Assembly: GCA_021234155.1 (NCBI GenBank)
Contig: JAJEKV010000091.1
Location: 1,991,501 to 2,055,500 of the forward strand
Direction of reading: 5' to 3'
Length of the DNA: 64,000 nt
Source of the DNA: Isoetes taiwanensis
Taxonomy: Eukaryota > Streptophyta > Lycopodiopsida > Isoetales > Isoetaceae
Below are positions 20,831 to 32,967 of this stretch, in pieces. Below the pieces are notes generated by a model. The model was not told the origin of the DNA, ran no database searches, and saw only the letters and a list, made by a program, of their open reading frames with translations. The position numbers and the translations under genes were made by a program. The first letter of the stretch is position 1, and the number at the start of each line of letters is the position of its first letter.

Positions 20831-23800
20831 CCTTACTATAATAAGTTTAATTAGCTTATATTGCTGATTATTTTCTTTTGTTGCCTTCGCCATATCTTTC
20901 CTTGTTGCTTCTACTATAGTTTTTTGTGGATTTTGGGATCTTCCTGTTATTAAATTGAGGTTGCTATATCTTGCTATAGAGTGTTATTCTTCAACTTCTT
21001 TTGTGTATGGTGTATGTTTTCCTTTCATTTTTTCACAGCTTGGTGAAGCTCGAACACTTGTGTAGGTCTGTTTTGGATGTCACTTGTTGTTTGCTTGCAT
21101 CTATTTTGGATATTGTGATGTGTCGTGCTAAGTTCTTCAGTTAGTTCTATGCTATCAATCATGTTTTGAGCTTGAGCACTTGCTCTAGTTTGGTGATAAA
21201 GATTCTGCTTTTACAAGAGAGATATTATTAGAGAAGTTGGCCATTACCATGACCCACTTACTTCGCATAAGGCTGCAAGCTTGGTGATCCCGTTGTAGGC
21301 TAGACAAACATGATCTGAGTAGAAACCCAAGCAAAAATAAATTCTGGTTCAGCATATATTTCCTTGAAACTATGGAATATCGTTCTTCTTTATGGTTCTT
21401 GGACTTCTCAGCATCTAAAACATTTCTGAATTCTTTGTAGTTTTTTAGTGTTGTTTACAATGGTAGAGGTTTTTGAATTCATACGCAAATATTAAGGTCC
21501 TGTAAGATTAGCTTATACAGACACAACTTCTTCTGAGGAATGTATGGATGAATTGCAATAGATTATTGTTTTCCATTAGTTGAAAAAATCATAGTATAAA
21601 AGAAAAATTGCAAGGCAAGCTTTGTGAGGTTCCAAGTTCGTTTTTCCATTGAGTCTCTAGGAGCTGATTGAATCTTTGGCCATAGTTGATGGTGGATAGA
21701 ACTTTTCAATTTAGTTTAGACTTGAATAATCTGTGAGTTGGATCTATAATTCTAGTAAACAAGTTTACTTGTTGCATCTGTGTTTGCTCCACCATCCCTT
21801 ATATCTATGTCTATTTGAGCTCTTATATTGTGATGTGGTAAGTTGGCTCTAAGCTATTGCCCAGTCTTTGCATTTATGGATAATCATTCAAGTTTCATGG
21901 GGATCCTTGGTAAAAGATATAGCAGTCTTGATGACATTGAATTGATGCATGTTGAAGACCTCATGTTGGGAGCATATATCTTGATCAATTGTTCGTCTAC
22001 ATTTTTGCTCTATCGGGTTGGAAATATATATCTTAAGCAATTGTTCGTCTATGTTTTCACTCCATCGCCCATGGGAAATTTTTTAGCATTTATTTAATTA
22101 GAAGTAACTTTTACTAGACATTTTTTAGTTTTTCAGACATACTTGTTAAAATTGACTTATTATCTGTTGTTGTGGCAACAGTTGTTGTGTGATTTGTATC
22201 CCACCTGCATAGCCCCGGCCTTTACCTTTGCTAGCATTTTCATAAAATTTGTTGTGTTGAAGAGTTTGCATATAAAGAATTGTTTAGATTTGTTTTGAGG
22301 GTCAATATCAGAATTGCAACGATATTACGTTGATTTTTCTTTTAAAACATGCTTTCCAATTAATAACATAGTGGTTAAACAATGTTAACGCCATTGTAGT
22401 TCTCTCAAATCGTACCTTAATATCTTATTCAAGCTTCTTGTCTTTTTAAGTCTCTCCTTCCTCTAAAAGTTGCCTTTAAGTCTCTCCTTCCTCTAATAGT
22501 TGCCTCTACAAGATTACATATTGAAGAGATTGCATGTAGTGGACATTTGTTTTGAAGATATCGTAGTGAAAGATAGTGGTAGGAATTACAATCTTAGATG
22601 AGATAAATCCTTATTTTCTTTGTTTGATTACTTTCTATAACCTTTTACAACTTCTACAAAATCGTGAACTAGGACAAGTTGCCATATTTGAAGAGAGGTT
22701 GAATTCTAGTTGCGTCTGCCATATATAGAGTTCGTGTATCTGGTAGTATTTGTGGTGTATTTACAGCTTTAGACCTGGGTTGATACCCTGTTTGATATCC
22801 TTGCTTTGTTTCTACGACATCTTTTATACGGTCATCCTTGTACCCTTTATACGTTTCCCCTTGCAACTAACATATCCTCACCTTGTAATGCATATGAAAT
22901 GCACTTTCTCATCCTTGTTCACGTTCTTCACGATTCTTTGTAGCTGGTAGGTAGTTTTCTTGACCATTATATCTCTAGTGAGTTGGTGCTAACCATAGCT
23001 CTCGAAATTTGTTGGAGACTTGGTTGTATTATAATGTTTTACTAAAGATGCTATCGTTAGGAAATTATATTGATTTTGTGGAGATTACCGTCTATGTGGC
23101 ATTTCTGTTGCATTGTATCCTTCTTCTAAACACTTTATCATGCACCCCTCTTCTTTGCGTGGTCTTGGTGATCCCACCAATTAGCCTAGCCTTATCTCCT
23201 TTTTGCCTATCCTATTTTTTCTAACCATATCATCATTTTTCATTATAGTCTTTCATCCCTTTGTGCCTCAACCTTTGTTTGCTAGCAATAGTCAGCCACT
23301 ACCTAAGAGGGCACGTGCCGAGGTTGTTTTCAATATTAGAAGCTAGAAGCTTTGGATTTGCATCGGATGTTCCTTTTCCATATGCACCATTTGGCTATAA
23401 CCTAACTTCTTTAAATAATGTTTTTCATTTGTCTATCTATCTAGCTTGTTCTACCTCTAGTTGAACATCACCTTATCTTGTTTGGTTTGTCACATTTTCA
23501 TATGGTCACGTGGGTCTTATGCCTAAAGTATGTAGTTTGAGCGTGTTTGGATTTAAAAATAATTATGAATGTCTAAGCATTAGATATTTTGTGTTGCAGC
23601 TATAGTGTTATTAGTCTTTGTATAGAACCATTTTGAATCGAATTGTTGAGACATCTGTCATTCCTACCATATCCTTGAATGTTTGAGAATTTCTCTATAG
23701 AACACTATTTACAATTAACATTATTTAACTTAATGTAGCTAGTTCCATTTTACCTCTTGTGTGACCTTACTCATACCCTTATTTTTTGTAAGTGGTATCT

Positions 23801-24396
23801 CCTCTATTTATGCGCAACAATCTGTGATGTGAGATGGTATTATCCATGGTGAACTCTCTTAATTTGCTTTTGCTATATCTTGTTTTCCTATGGAGGAGTT
23901 GATTATGGAACTTCATATTGTTGATCTATTAATATCAAACTTAAAGATGCAGTAATCGTTGCTCCTACATGCATGGCCTTTGCATTTCCCAATTTTGCCT
24001 AGCCCTCTTGTCTAGATAATTTGGGCTATATAGATATCTCTTCCTTATTCGTGTTTCCCTTCTCTACACTTCTTTATTAACTAACATATAAATTGCTTGA
24101 TGAGCTATGAATTATGGTTCCCTTTTTATCTCTAGTTATCGTTTAAAGCCATAGTGTCAGACTTGTTGAATATTGGTTGTTATTAGTATCTAGGCAGTAT
24201 GTTGATGTGGTTCAATATGGTGCTATCTCATGAATAGCCATTGGGGAATGTATTGCACTTTTGTAATGTATCCATTTTGCTCTCTCCTTCTATTGTCTCA
24301 AATCTCTTCAATTGATACCATGCTTTCTGTCCCTTTGTCAGCATGTTTCTGTTTATGGAGATGCCCACAAGGGCCATTTTGTCCAACTTGTCTCTA
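20831..24396. other. AT-rich DNA without recognised genes
   Basis: There are no frames with family similarity. Small local duplications are present: a 33-bp tandem near 22,443-22,510 (TAAGTCTCTCCTTCCTCTAA) and a diverged pair around 21,970-22,065 (CAATTGTTCGTCTA). It is probably old element sequence or host intergenic DNA. Confidence 0.5.
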
Positions 24397-24461
24397 TAGC
24401 TCTAGAAGTCACATTTACCTTCGTTTTCAATGAATAGATGGTAAATCGACTTCTAGAGCTA
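24397..24461. repeat. hairpin (22-bp inverted repeat) at the edge of dispersed repeat copy 2
   Basis: The left arm 24,397-24,419 starts TAGCTCTAGAAGTC. The right arm 24,440-24,461 is its reverse complement with about two differences. The loop is about 20 bases. The right arm is also the first part of dispersed repeat copy 2. Confidence 0.85.
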
Positions 24462-24582
24462 GGTGACAAGTGTCCTAGGTAGTTAGGAACTGCCAGACTC
24501 TTGCCTATTTATCATTTAGTTTTCTCACATCAGCGCTTCTGTGTGCATCTCCATTCTGGAATTTTTCCTTAGCTCACCTGCC
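24440..24582 (+). repeat. dispersed repeat, copy 2 (partner at 7,929)
   Basis: It matches 7,929-8,125 from GGTAAAT..GACTTCTAGAGC to CTTAGCTCACCTG, and lacks the internal duplications of copy 1. A pyrimidine-rich CCCACCCACCCTCTCTCCC run starts immediately after the border. Confidence 0.75.
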
Positions 24583-24791
24583 CACCCACCCTCTCTCCCT
24601 CCCTCATTTTCCCCTTATTTGTTGATACATAGGCCATTCTCTCCAGTTGTTTCATTGACCTTGCCAATATGACTTGCCTTGGTTTTTTGTTATAGAGCCT
24701 TGGTTTATGGTTTATGGCTTATGGTTTATGACTTGCCTTGATTATTGGTTATAGAGCCTTGGTTTATGGTTTATGGTTACAAGAAATTTAT

Positions 24792-24813
24792 CGCGGCGGT
24801 CAAGGCCGCCGCG
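24792..24813. repeat. GC-rich hairpin CGCGGCGG..CCGCCGCG
   Basis: A perfect 8-bp GC stem encloses TCAAGG, within AT-rich DNA. A close relative (AGCGGC..GCCGCT, loop GGCGAAG) is at 51,111-51,129. Such a hairpin could be an element terminus; none could be assigned. Confidence 0.6.
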
Positions 24814-25045
24814 ACCATTTCTCTTCCTCGGCTTCCCTGTGCTTCCGTCCAAGACCTATGCAGTTGGACCCCAGTTAATGTCCAATGTTTGAATAAATAT
24901 ACTTATGTATTGGTGTCAAAACATAATGAGAGTTGAACCCGGCAATATTGCCATGTGTGTTCCTTGCCCATATGATACATGGATGCTAAGGTCAATGACG
25001 TAGTAGGATCCCGTTATACTTTTCCACTCACCAGGATAGTCGGTT

Positions 25046-25099
25046 GGGTTTGAGCATGGTAGGGAATTAGCCCATACCCAATAGCCTTACCATTAGACC
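25046..25099 (-). other. possible tRNA-derived sequence (A-box and B-box), SINE-like
   Basis: On the minus strand, GGTCTAATGGTAAGGC (25,099-25,084) resembles a Pol III A-box. GCTCAAACCC (25,055-25,046) resembles a B-box 28 nt further on. A cloverleaf cannot be closed by eye, so this is at best a tRNA-derived SINE head or a degenerate tRNA. Confidence 0.35.
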
Positions 25100-25129
25100 G
25101 TCTCACTCAATGGCATGTGTTGTTTTGTT

Positions 25130-26648
25130 ATGTTTTGATATGCGCCCTGAGTAGTTTACACCTCAATACATATATGATGTAGTAGAAAAGAAACTAAATG
25201 ATTTTTTCAAATTAAAAATTATGAAAAACTTTGGAAATCCAAAAATCCCTATATTGTTCGAGAAAAATCCAACACTTTCTGAAGAAGACCATGACATAGA
25301 TATTCATGCATAAGTGCGCCTTGCTTAATAGTTCCTAAGATTAAAGCATACTTTCAATGTACTAATACATATCATGAGGCGATTGTGTCTCATGTCCCAA
25401 CAACACAACAATTTACTCTAGCCATTGACTGATATCCGCATTGGAAGATCAAAGACTCTCGAGGGAAACTTGGTGGTTCGCCATAAAACCATGTTATTCA
25501 CAATCGCTATGAATGAAAGCGGATAATCCCTCGAATTATAAATGATTGTCTAATATATTTTGCAAAAATAGATGAGAAAAGCTTATCTACAACAAAACAT
25601 AATGGAAGTTGTTCAACAAAGTCCAAGGACACGCTCTTGTCCATCGAAACTAGTAAATAGACTTGAGACTTCAAAGATAGTTGTTGAAAGGCGTTCTAAG
25701 CATGTTACCCCGGTAGATTGTCATGATAATTTCTTGACTCTATCCAAAAACGCACCTTTCCGGGCACATCCGATGCACAAATCTAATTCTTGAGTAATCA
25801 ATGTCCGTCATCATGTAGAGACATAGATATATATGCATGATCCGGCATGCACATGCCTAGCTTCATCAGTCGAACGCACAATCAGATCATCTGTTTTATC
25901 GGGTTGCAAAATTGCACATCAATTGTAGCATATGTGGTACAACACGGTATAATTTTAAATTTAGGCTCTAGCATCCACATTGATGTCGCAAACGCGACAA
26001 GGAATATTTTGATCCTACGAAATCTAAGGCATCTTCCATTCCAAAATGAAGAACCTTTGCAAATATCTTCCATGATTTGAGACCGTGTACATTTCCACAT
26101 TTCACCTATGTCTTCCCAAGCTCTTCAATTTTCCTTGCATATTCAAAAACTAAATCCTGTCCTAATATACAATACCCACTCGTGATGGTGAAAGTGGCCT
26201 CCAGGAACATTCCATCTTCAAAAATATGTGACTGAACAATTTATGTTCGGAATCAAGTAAATCATGCTTGCTCTTGTATATTAAGGGGACCTCCAGAAAA
26301 AAATGGATCTAAAATGAAGCAAGAGCTTTAAAGAAAATCAAAATAAGTATGCGCGGCACTTGCGTAAGATCTAGAAAATGCAAGAGAAAATGTTTCAAGA
26401 ACTTCCTAAGTCCAAGTGTAGTCATGAAATGCCTGGGATTGCATAATACATTCAAGAGTAATACATCTATGAGATCCATTTAGCATGGATCGTGGAATGC
26501 ATGATCTCCGTGTTCCTTCCCTCTAACATCCATCGCTGGATGGCCCGGTAGACCTGAGGGCCCCTTCATGGTGAGATGTTGCCATGGGAGGGGAAAGTCC
26601 TCGGATGTATACGACCGGGCGTCAGATATGATCCGGGCCGCCACACCT
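25130..26648. other. no recognised gene
   Basis: Broken frames without recognisable products. The last 150 bases before the left direct repeat are GC-rich (GGCCCGG, CCGGGCGTC) and do not resemble the LINE-like DNA on the other side of the element. Confidence 0.45.
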
Positions 26649-29600
26649 TGAAAGTACTCTTGGTATGTGGTTTTGCTATTGAGTTCGCATGACTATTTCA
26701 TATGATCCATATCTTCAAGTTTTTTCATCTCCTTTTCTATGCAAAAGATCCCATATGCCTTTCAAATCCCATGCCCAAATTCTTCATACCCTATAGCAAA
26801 CTTGGCAACTGAACTTTTTTTTCTAGTCAAAATATGTCATTCATACACCATTCAATGTACCACACATCCACCTTCCACCACCATCATCTTGCAAAACATT
26901 CCACTAAATTGCCAAATCCATGGTTCCTTAGGTCAAATTCTCTAAAGTCAAAATGGAGAGAGAGAAAGTGCAAAATTCCTAAGGGAATCAAGAAAGTCAA
27001 AGGATCAAATTATTGCCTGAGTTTGCAAATCTATATGCACTAGTAATTGACTCATGTCACAAACTCAAAAGTTGCCAAATCATCATACACATCATCACTA
27101 TTGCCATGTCAAGGTCACACACATGTTACCCTCATCAAAATCTATTCTCTTAAAAAATTCTCCCTAAACAAGTTGTTCTTGTATCCATTAAAGGGACATG
27201 TTTATTATGCCACATCATTACCAATACCTCCACATCGCCATCAAATTTTGTCATACTCATCACTTCCACCTCATCAAAGTTTTGACTAGATAAAAGATAC
27301 CTTGCCAACTTGTTTGACACCTCACCATCTCTCATTGCCATGTCATCTTCTTCAACTCAGCCAACTCACCTTGCCTCTTGCCACCTCACCATTTTCAGAT
27401 CCCACATTGAGCGCAAAAGTCAAAGAGCCTATTTGCAAAAAAAAAATGCTTCCATGGTAAAAGCATCAAAAAAAAAGATTCTCGCTCAAGAAAAAGAATT
27501 TTCAAAGAAGGACCTTATTTAGACTCCAGATTTTTGGCTTCTAGGAAACGTGCCAAACTCTATGAACTAAAACATACCTATCTACCCCCTACCTCTAAAA
27601 GCCTAGATTCTCCCCCGTCAATTCCCCGCCATCGGAGTACACTCTCATGCGTGTGGGATGATAACGGACCTGTTGGGGACTTTAGAGCTTGTGGAAGAAC
27701 CCCCAACATACTTCAAAGGAGCAAGACGCCGTGATGAAGACTCGGACTAAAAGACATTGTAATCTTGTTTTAATTGTTAGTTGGTGTGTTGAAGACAAGT
27801 TAGAAGTAAATATTTTAATGTGCTAAACAAAAGACAAGCAAGTAACCTTGAAGTATATGGAAGGTTTAAAACAAGGTAACAATGGCACTAAAACAATGCC
27901 AACGTAGGAATAATGTTGGGCTTTAATAAGGGTCACAACATGTACCTTATTACAACATGCACACAAACTATAGTAGTATGAAATAAAGCACCACAATAAA
28001 GCAACGTAGACCAATGAAACAAATAAAATGTTTTAAACCAATGAAACAAATAAAATGTTTTAACAAAAGATATGAAACCAAATTATTATTAAGCGTGAGA
28101 GATTTCAAGAAGAAATAAGAGAGAGCGGCAGCAGAAGAAAAGGAGGCAGATTTTGGAGGAGAGTTGGGAAAAATTGTTCTGAGCAAAGACGGTTCTAGCA
28201 GAGGCGAGTTTTGCCCAAACCGATTCCTGTATGCATGCAAGAATTTACCGTGTTTTCCATGTTGATATTTGCCCTTGTTATTCTTGTGCAATCAATGAGA
28301 TTTGTTACTTGTCTTGAGAATTGATCTGTAAATCTTGTTTAGATTGTTTTGCCGTGTTCTATTTTAAATCCATTCTACATTTGCATACTAGGCAATGGAG
28401 CAAATTCTTCCTTGAATATGACACCTAAGCATGGGAGAGCTTACAAACCGGATTAATGCATCCCCGGGTATAGTATGTCACTAAATCGCAGATTCAATTC
28501 CCAATCTCCTGGGCCTATTAAATTATTTGATGTCCAGAGATCAGAGGATCACGTGTTTATGTGCTAGGGGTGATGGACCCTAACATGACCAAATCCCATC
28601 GTATAGCACTAGCCATCTTAATAGTCCATCAGGCTATCCCTTATATATTCGAGCCTCATTTTTTCATAAACACTTGTGGGATATATCGAGAAGCTTCCAA
28701 GCACTTCTAAAATCGCCAAGCCAAGATCCTAATAAATTAACTGTAGGATTAACCACTTAATCATTGAGATATGCCTTCGGATCTGCTTACACACCAAGAA
28801 CTCGATAAATTAAACTAAACGATAAGATTCTCCACCCGGATTTTACCAAGAACGTAGCCAAAACAGAACATCTTAAAAAAGGGGAAAAAGACGTAGTTTT
28901 CGAGGCTAAAGGGCTGAATTGACCAAGATTCCTTTTGAGGAAAGACCGGTATTGAAGACCATGCTTGAATTTGCCTTCCAAGCATCGATGTCGATGGATT
29001 TCCCTGGGATGTTATCATTGATTACCTGATTTGAAGTTTGATTCTCATTTTGAACCAAGACAGAGCTTGGGGGTTTTATTAACCTTGGTAGATTCTTGAA
29101 TGAATAAAAAAATCAACCCTTGGAGAAACACCTGAGTATAGTTTACCTTTGGCATTCTAAGAAAATATGACAGTAAAGTTTTCTGTACTTGCACATAGAT
29201 ACAAGATATTTGCAGTAAAAATTGCACATAGGTAAGAGGATAATAGCTGAAAGGATTATCAAAAGGCATGCATATTCCATTGAACCATTAGAAATTCCTG
29301 CTCGCATTGCATTATTGAGCCAAGAATTTGCACATTTAGTACTTGATTGTATCTCTCACTTGTTAAGTGGCTTCCCCTCACTTGCAAGGTATAAGCAGCA
29401 CCAGGATTTATTCCAAAAATAAAAAAGAGCCCACAAAAGATCAATTTGACAAAACTCTGCTTGCTGTTTACAGTCTATCAGGCCTAAATCCAAGATTTCA
29501 AGATATTTTGCACCTGTTTATGCAAAAAATATATTTGACCATTGTGTGCAGGCATATTTGAAGGAAATCCAAGCATCAAAACACAATAAGAATCTACCTT

Positions 29601-29934
29601 TGTGGATTTGCAGAAAATCACTCTCTGCCAGGGATATTGACTAACTTTTGACCCAATCAGAAATGCTTATTTGAAAGATTTGTACTAATCATAAGATATC
29701 TGACTTTTTGCCTAGCATTCCTCAAGATCTTGAGCAGCTCTGGCATTTGAAATCATGACCAAATTCAAGTCTTTTGCATATGGCATCATCTTTTCTAAGA
29801 CAGTCTTTTTTCTGATTTGGGAAAGTGATTAAAAATTTGTGTTTGAGCTTTTGCCTTGGAATTTTCTCACATAGAGTGGTTGCCTTAAATAACTGGAGCT
29901 TCTAAACCATTGAGGTTGAAGGTTGTGCCAGGAA
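26649..29934 (+). repeat. left long direct repeat (LTR-like) of the host gypsy element
   Basis: It is collinear with 42,965-45,303 from TGAAAGTACTC (left) or TGAGTACTC (right) to the shared end TTGAAGGTT.TGCCAGGAA. The left copy is longer because it contains a 915-bp solo LTR at 27,671-28,585. It is non-coding; short frames such as DQFDKTLL and DILHLFMQKIYLTIVCRHI occur in both copies but have no family match. Identity looks like about 85-90% with many small indels, so the insertion is old. Confidence 0.8.
27671..28585. mobile_element. solo LTR (915 bp) inside the left direct repeat
   Basis: It starts TGTTGGGGACTTTAG and ends GGACCCTAACA, an inverted TGTTrGGG terminus typical of LTRs. The flanks GGACC (27,666-27,670) and TGACC (28,586-28,590) agree at four of five positions, as expected for a decayed 5-bp target duplication. 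The right direct repeat lacks this segment at the matching point (around 43,945-43,970), which is the empty site. There is no internal region, so it is a solo LTR left by recombination. A 23-bp tandem (GAAACAAATAAAATGTTTTA) lies at 28,016-28,064. Confidence 0.8.
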
Positions 29935-29941
29935 GTGTTTC

Positions 29942-30622
29942 AAAAAGTGTTTCAAGAATGATGAAGTTAGAGCTTGGTTGGAATATGTTATGAGTCTAGG
30001 AGCTAACTCATGGGATGAGATAGTTAAGAAATTCTTGGCAAGATTTGGTAAGCTGCTTAATCCTCAAAATTTGATTTTTGAGTTGCAAACCTTTCACATA
30101 AAACATGGCGAGAGTGTGCATCAATATGTGGAAAGATTCAATCTTTATCTTGTTAAATGTCAAATCAATCAGGTTCCTAATCACACCTCACATCTTGTAG
30201 CTTCATTTATCAGAGGTGTGAGCAGCAGACCAAGAATACAAGGTGATGTTCAAGATCCGAAGCAAGAAGGATTTGACAATACACAAGGCTTTTACAAAAG
30301 CTACCGAGATTGCGATATGATTTCCTATCCTCCCCTGAGCGATGTACATTCACCTCACATGATCCTTTCTTTCAGTTATAAAGGGAGTACATGGGACCGG
30401 GACTTGTACCAATCTATGTTGTTCAAAAAGATAAGAAGAAGTCAAAATCGGAGGATCTGTAAGGTCCCCACGTGTGAGTTTGAGATAACTAAAGTGTCGA
30501 GGCTCTTGATTGAAAATAACCAAGCAACTACAAGAAATGAAGAGTTCAGGACACGAAGAGAATATACCCTTCATGTGCTCATTCGCAAGAAAGACCCTCA
30601 TCATCGCCAGGGTTGCCCTTAA
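29942..30622 (+). pseudogene. Ty3/gypsy gag (capsid region)
   Basis: The reading contains the retrotransposon gag signature: FKNDEVRAWLEYV, SWDEIVKKFLARFG, NPQNLIFELQTF, GESVHQYVERFNLYLVKC and LVASFIRGVSS. It runs open from about 29,978 to 30,622, and the start codon of the original protein is unclear. Gag forms the particle in which the RNA is copied. After about residue 110 the text loses similarity, and no CCHC zinc knuckle is seen in frame. Between 30,623 and 31,560 the frames are broken, so the gag C-terminus is decayed. Confidence 0.8.
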
Positions 30623-31561
30623 AGGCCATATCTCATAGGCATGATTTAGAAGGTGAGGCTAATCATAAGCTTTCTATTAATTTTGTAGGCTATTACTTTT
30701 TACTTCAGGCAGTTTCATAGAAACTCAAGAACCTTACCAACGCTAGTGTGGTAATTGAAATAAATAAATTAGATGTCAATTCACATACAACTTACGATTA
30801 AGGAAACCTATTATGTTTAGCAAAATTTGAGTAGTTGTTGATTTTTGAGTATTCTACTATGGTCCACTAGAGCTAGCAAACAATTACTTGATCTACAATG
30901 GTGTTAGGGATAATCTATGATCCTAAACACTTAGATCCATGGAACGGAGGCTAAACTCTAGATTTGAGCTTAAGAATGCATGGCTAATTTTAAGAAGGAG
31001 CGGGCCGAATTTTAAATGGTAAAACTTTAGCGAAAAGAATATAATTTATTTTCAATAGTAACCTATTCTCTTTAGTATCTCATTTTTGAAATATTCAAAA
31101 TATAGTCCATTTGGCTATAAATAGCTCCCTTAAAGGGCAACCCCGCTCATCGCACTTATTGTTGAGTATAGGCCTTGCACCAAGTGTGGTAAAAAGGGCC
31201 TTTTGGTAAGGAATGCCCTGTTTGTGCTTTCTCGCAAGCAAGAGGGTCATTATGAAGATAGGTGCGATGTCAAAGAATATTTTTGTTGACAAGAAAAAAA
31301 TTAAAGTTAATGAGCAAAGTGCCCCATGATTTGTGCAGGAAATTGAAGAGCAAGAAGAAATCATGGCTGTTCACACGAGAGGAATGAACAAGGCAAAAGA
31401 CAAAGAGCAAGTACAAGTGAATGAGGAAGTCAATGCAGTGAGACACAAAAAATTGAGCAAAATATGGTTGTGCCTCCTCCCCCTTGTCAGAAATACTTAA
31501 AAAAGAATAAGGAGAGTGAGGATTTTGAATACTTACTTAAGAATTCCAAAATTGGGTTGAT
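30623..31561 (+). other. decayed gag-pol linker
   Basis: There is no continuous frame. Lys/Glu-rich snatches on the plus strand around 31,300-31,500 (NKAKDKEQ-type) would fit a hydrophilic linker before protease. I see nothing else here. Confidence 0.4.
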
Positions 31562-32157
31562 TTGCTAACTCTGCTGAAAATAGCCCCATTCTATAGAAAA
31601 AGGGTACTACATCTGACCAAGGAAGATGAAAATGAATTTGCTCTCACAAATCACATTGAGGAGCGCGTGCTGACTCAAGAGGACTATGATCCAGGAGCCT
31701 TTACATGCGTTGCTAGAATGGGTAAAAAGATTTTGATCAAAGTACTATTGGATGGAGGATCACCACTTAATGTGATGCCTCATCATATCATGAGATTATG
31801 TGGTCTAGAAATTGACAAAAAAGCTCCTATGGTCTTAAAATCATTCTCAAAACCAAAATCAATCCCATGGGAATAGTTAGCAATGTACCAATTGATGTGG
31901 AAGGAATAGTTGTTGCTGCTAACTTTGTGGTTGTTGCTTTTGAAGGAATAGATGAGAAATCAGATATCTATGATCTACTCTTGGGAAGGAAATGGCTGTC
32001 AACAGTATATGCAAGGCCTGTGTGGTCAAAGGGAGAGTGTACCATTTCAAATGGTAGAAAAAATGTAACACTCTACAATAAGGTAGGAGAATTCGAAGCT
32101 CTGAATTTCATTGAAGAAGATATTCTGGTGCCAACCCCTGCGGAGAATATGAGCTAG
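31562..32157 (+). pseudogene. retropepsin-like aspartic protease, frameshifted
   Basis: The active-site block is VLLDGGSPLNVMPHHIM (near 31,740-31,790), where D-G-G replaces the usual D-S/T-G. The flap and C-terminal strand follow after a frameshift near 31,866 in a second frame: VPIDVEGIVVAANFVVV and SDIYDLLLGRKWL (to 32,157). This order is that of gypsy-type proteases, which cut the gag-pol polyprotein. The 1-nt frame change, and possibly the altered active site, would inactivate it. Confidence 0.75.
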
Positions 32158-32171
32158 CTACAAATGATCAA

Positions 32172-32868
32172 GTGCCAAACTTAGAACTCCCTATAGAGGT
32201 AAGTCTACCAACAAGAGAAAATTTTGCTTATTTATGGTTTGATGGTGGTGTCTCAAAGAGATTAAGTGTGGCCTCTTCTGCTGCAATCCTCAAAGATTCT
32301 TCTAATAGATTGCTTGCCAAAGTAGGGAGAATTTTTCCAAACATAACCTCAAACATGGCAGAGTACAAGGCTTTGATTGCAAGACTTCAAGAAGCCAAGA
32401 ATTTGAATATTGATAACATTGTCATTTTTGGAGATTCACAGCTGGTTTGCAGACAGGTATTGGGGGAGTATCAAGCAAAAAATGAAGACATGATCCTGTT
32501 AAGAGACAGAGCCTTGGGAGAATTGGAAACTTTGAGTTTTGGAATTTATGCCGTGTGCCAAGAGAGTGTTTTACTCAAACATATGGCAGAAGGAGCAATT
32601 CAAGAAGAAGATCTGGAAAAGGATGACCTGCGACAACTTTATCCCATCTTGGTAATCAATGCTACTGAAGAAAAACATGTAAAAGTAAATAAAAGGGGTC
32701 AAGATAGGATTTTATATGTTGGGGATTTATTTAAAGAGGAGGATGAGTCTTTTGTCACTAAATTCTTTGATGAATGGAAAGATGTGTTTGCCTGGGATTA
32801 CAATGAACTAATTGGTGTTGAGAAAGGTGTATGTGAGTTTGAAATAAATATTAAAGAAGGCATGAAAC
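32172..32868 (+). pseudogene. RNase H-like domain upstream of RT, plus the pre-RT linker
   Basis: A 233-codon frame. The first half is an RNase HI-like (archaeal/plant RVT_3-type) fold: YLWFDGGVSKR (first Asp), NMAEYKALIARLQEA (Glu), IVIFGDSQLVCRQVLGEY (second Asp), and a helix with LLRDRALGELETL. The expected last HxxR..N..AD block is degraded (QESVLLKHMAEGA). The second half ends FVTKFFDEWKDVFAWDYNELIGV, the conserved segment just before the gypsy RT. The RNase H therefore lies between protease and RT, while the ordinary RNase H follows RT (40,310). The frame is cut by the nested chromovirus at 32,869. In Tat-lineage elements an extra RNase H is known after RT; the position seen here is different. 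Confidence 0.8.
32864..32868. repeat. 5-bp target site duplication GAAAC, left
   Basis: GAAAC here equals GAAAC at 39,403-39,407, directly outside the two ends of the nested element (TGTGACG...ATGACA). The pol frame before and after is collinear when the insertion is ignored, which independently supports the borders. Confidence 0.93.
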
Positions 32869-32967
32869 TGTGACGACCATACGGATATTCGTATCATACG
32901 AACATTATACTCCTATGTACAAAAGATGGTCGTCACACGGATGCAAAAGAGTAGTTGCACAAGACAG

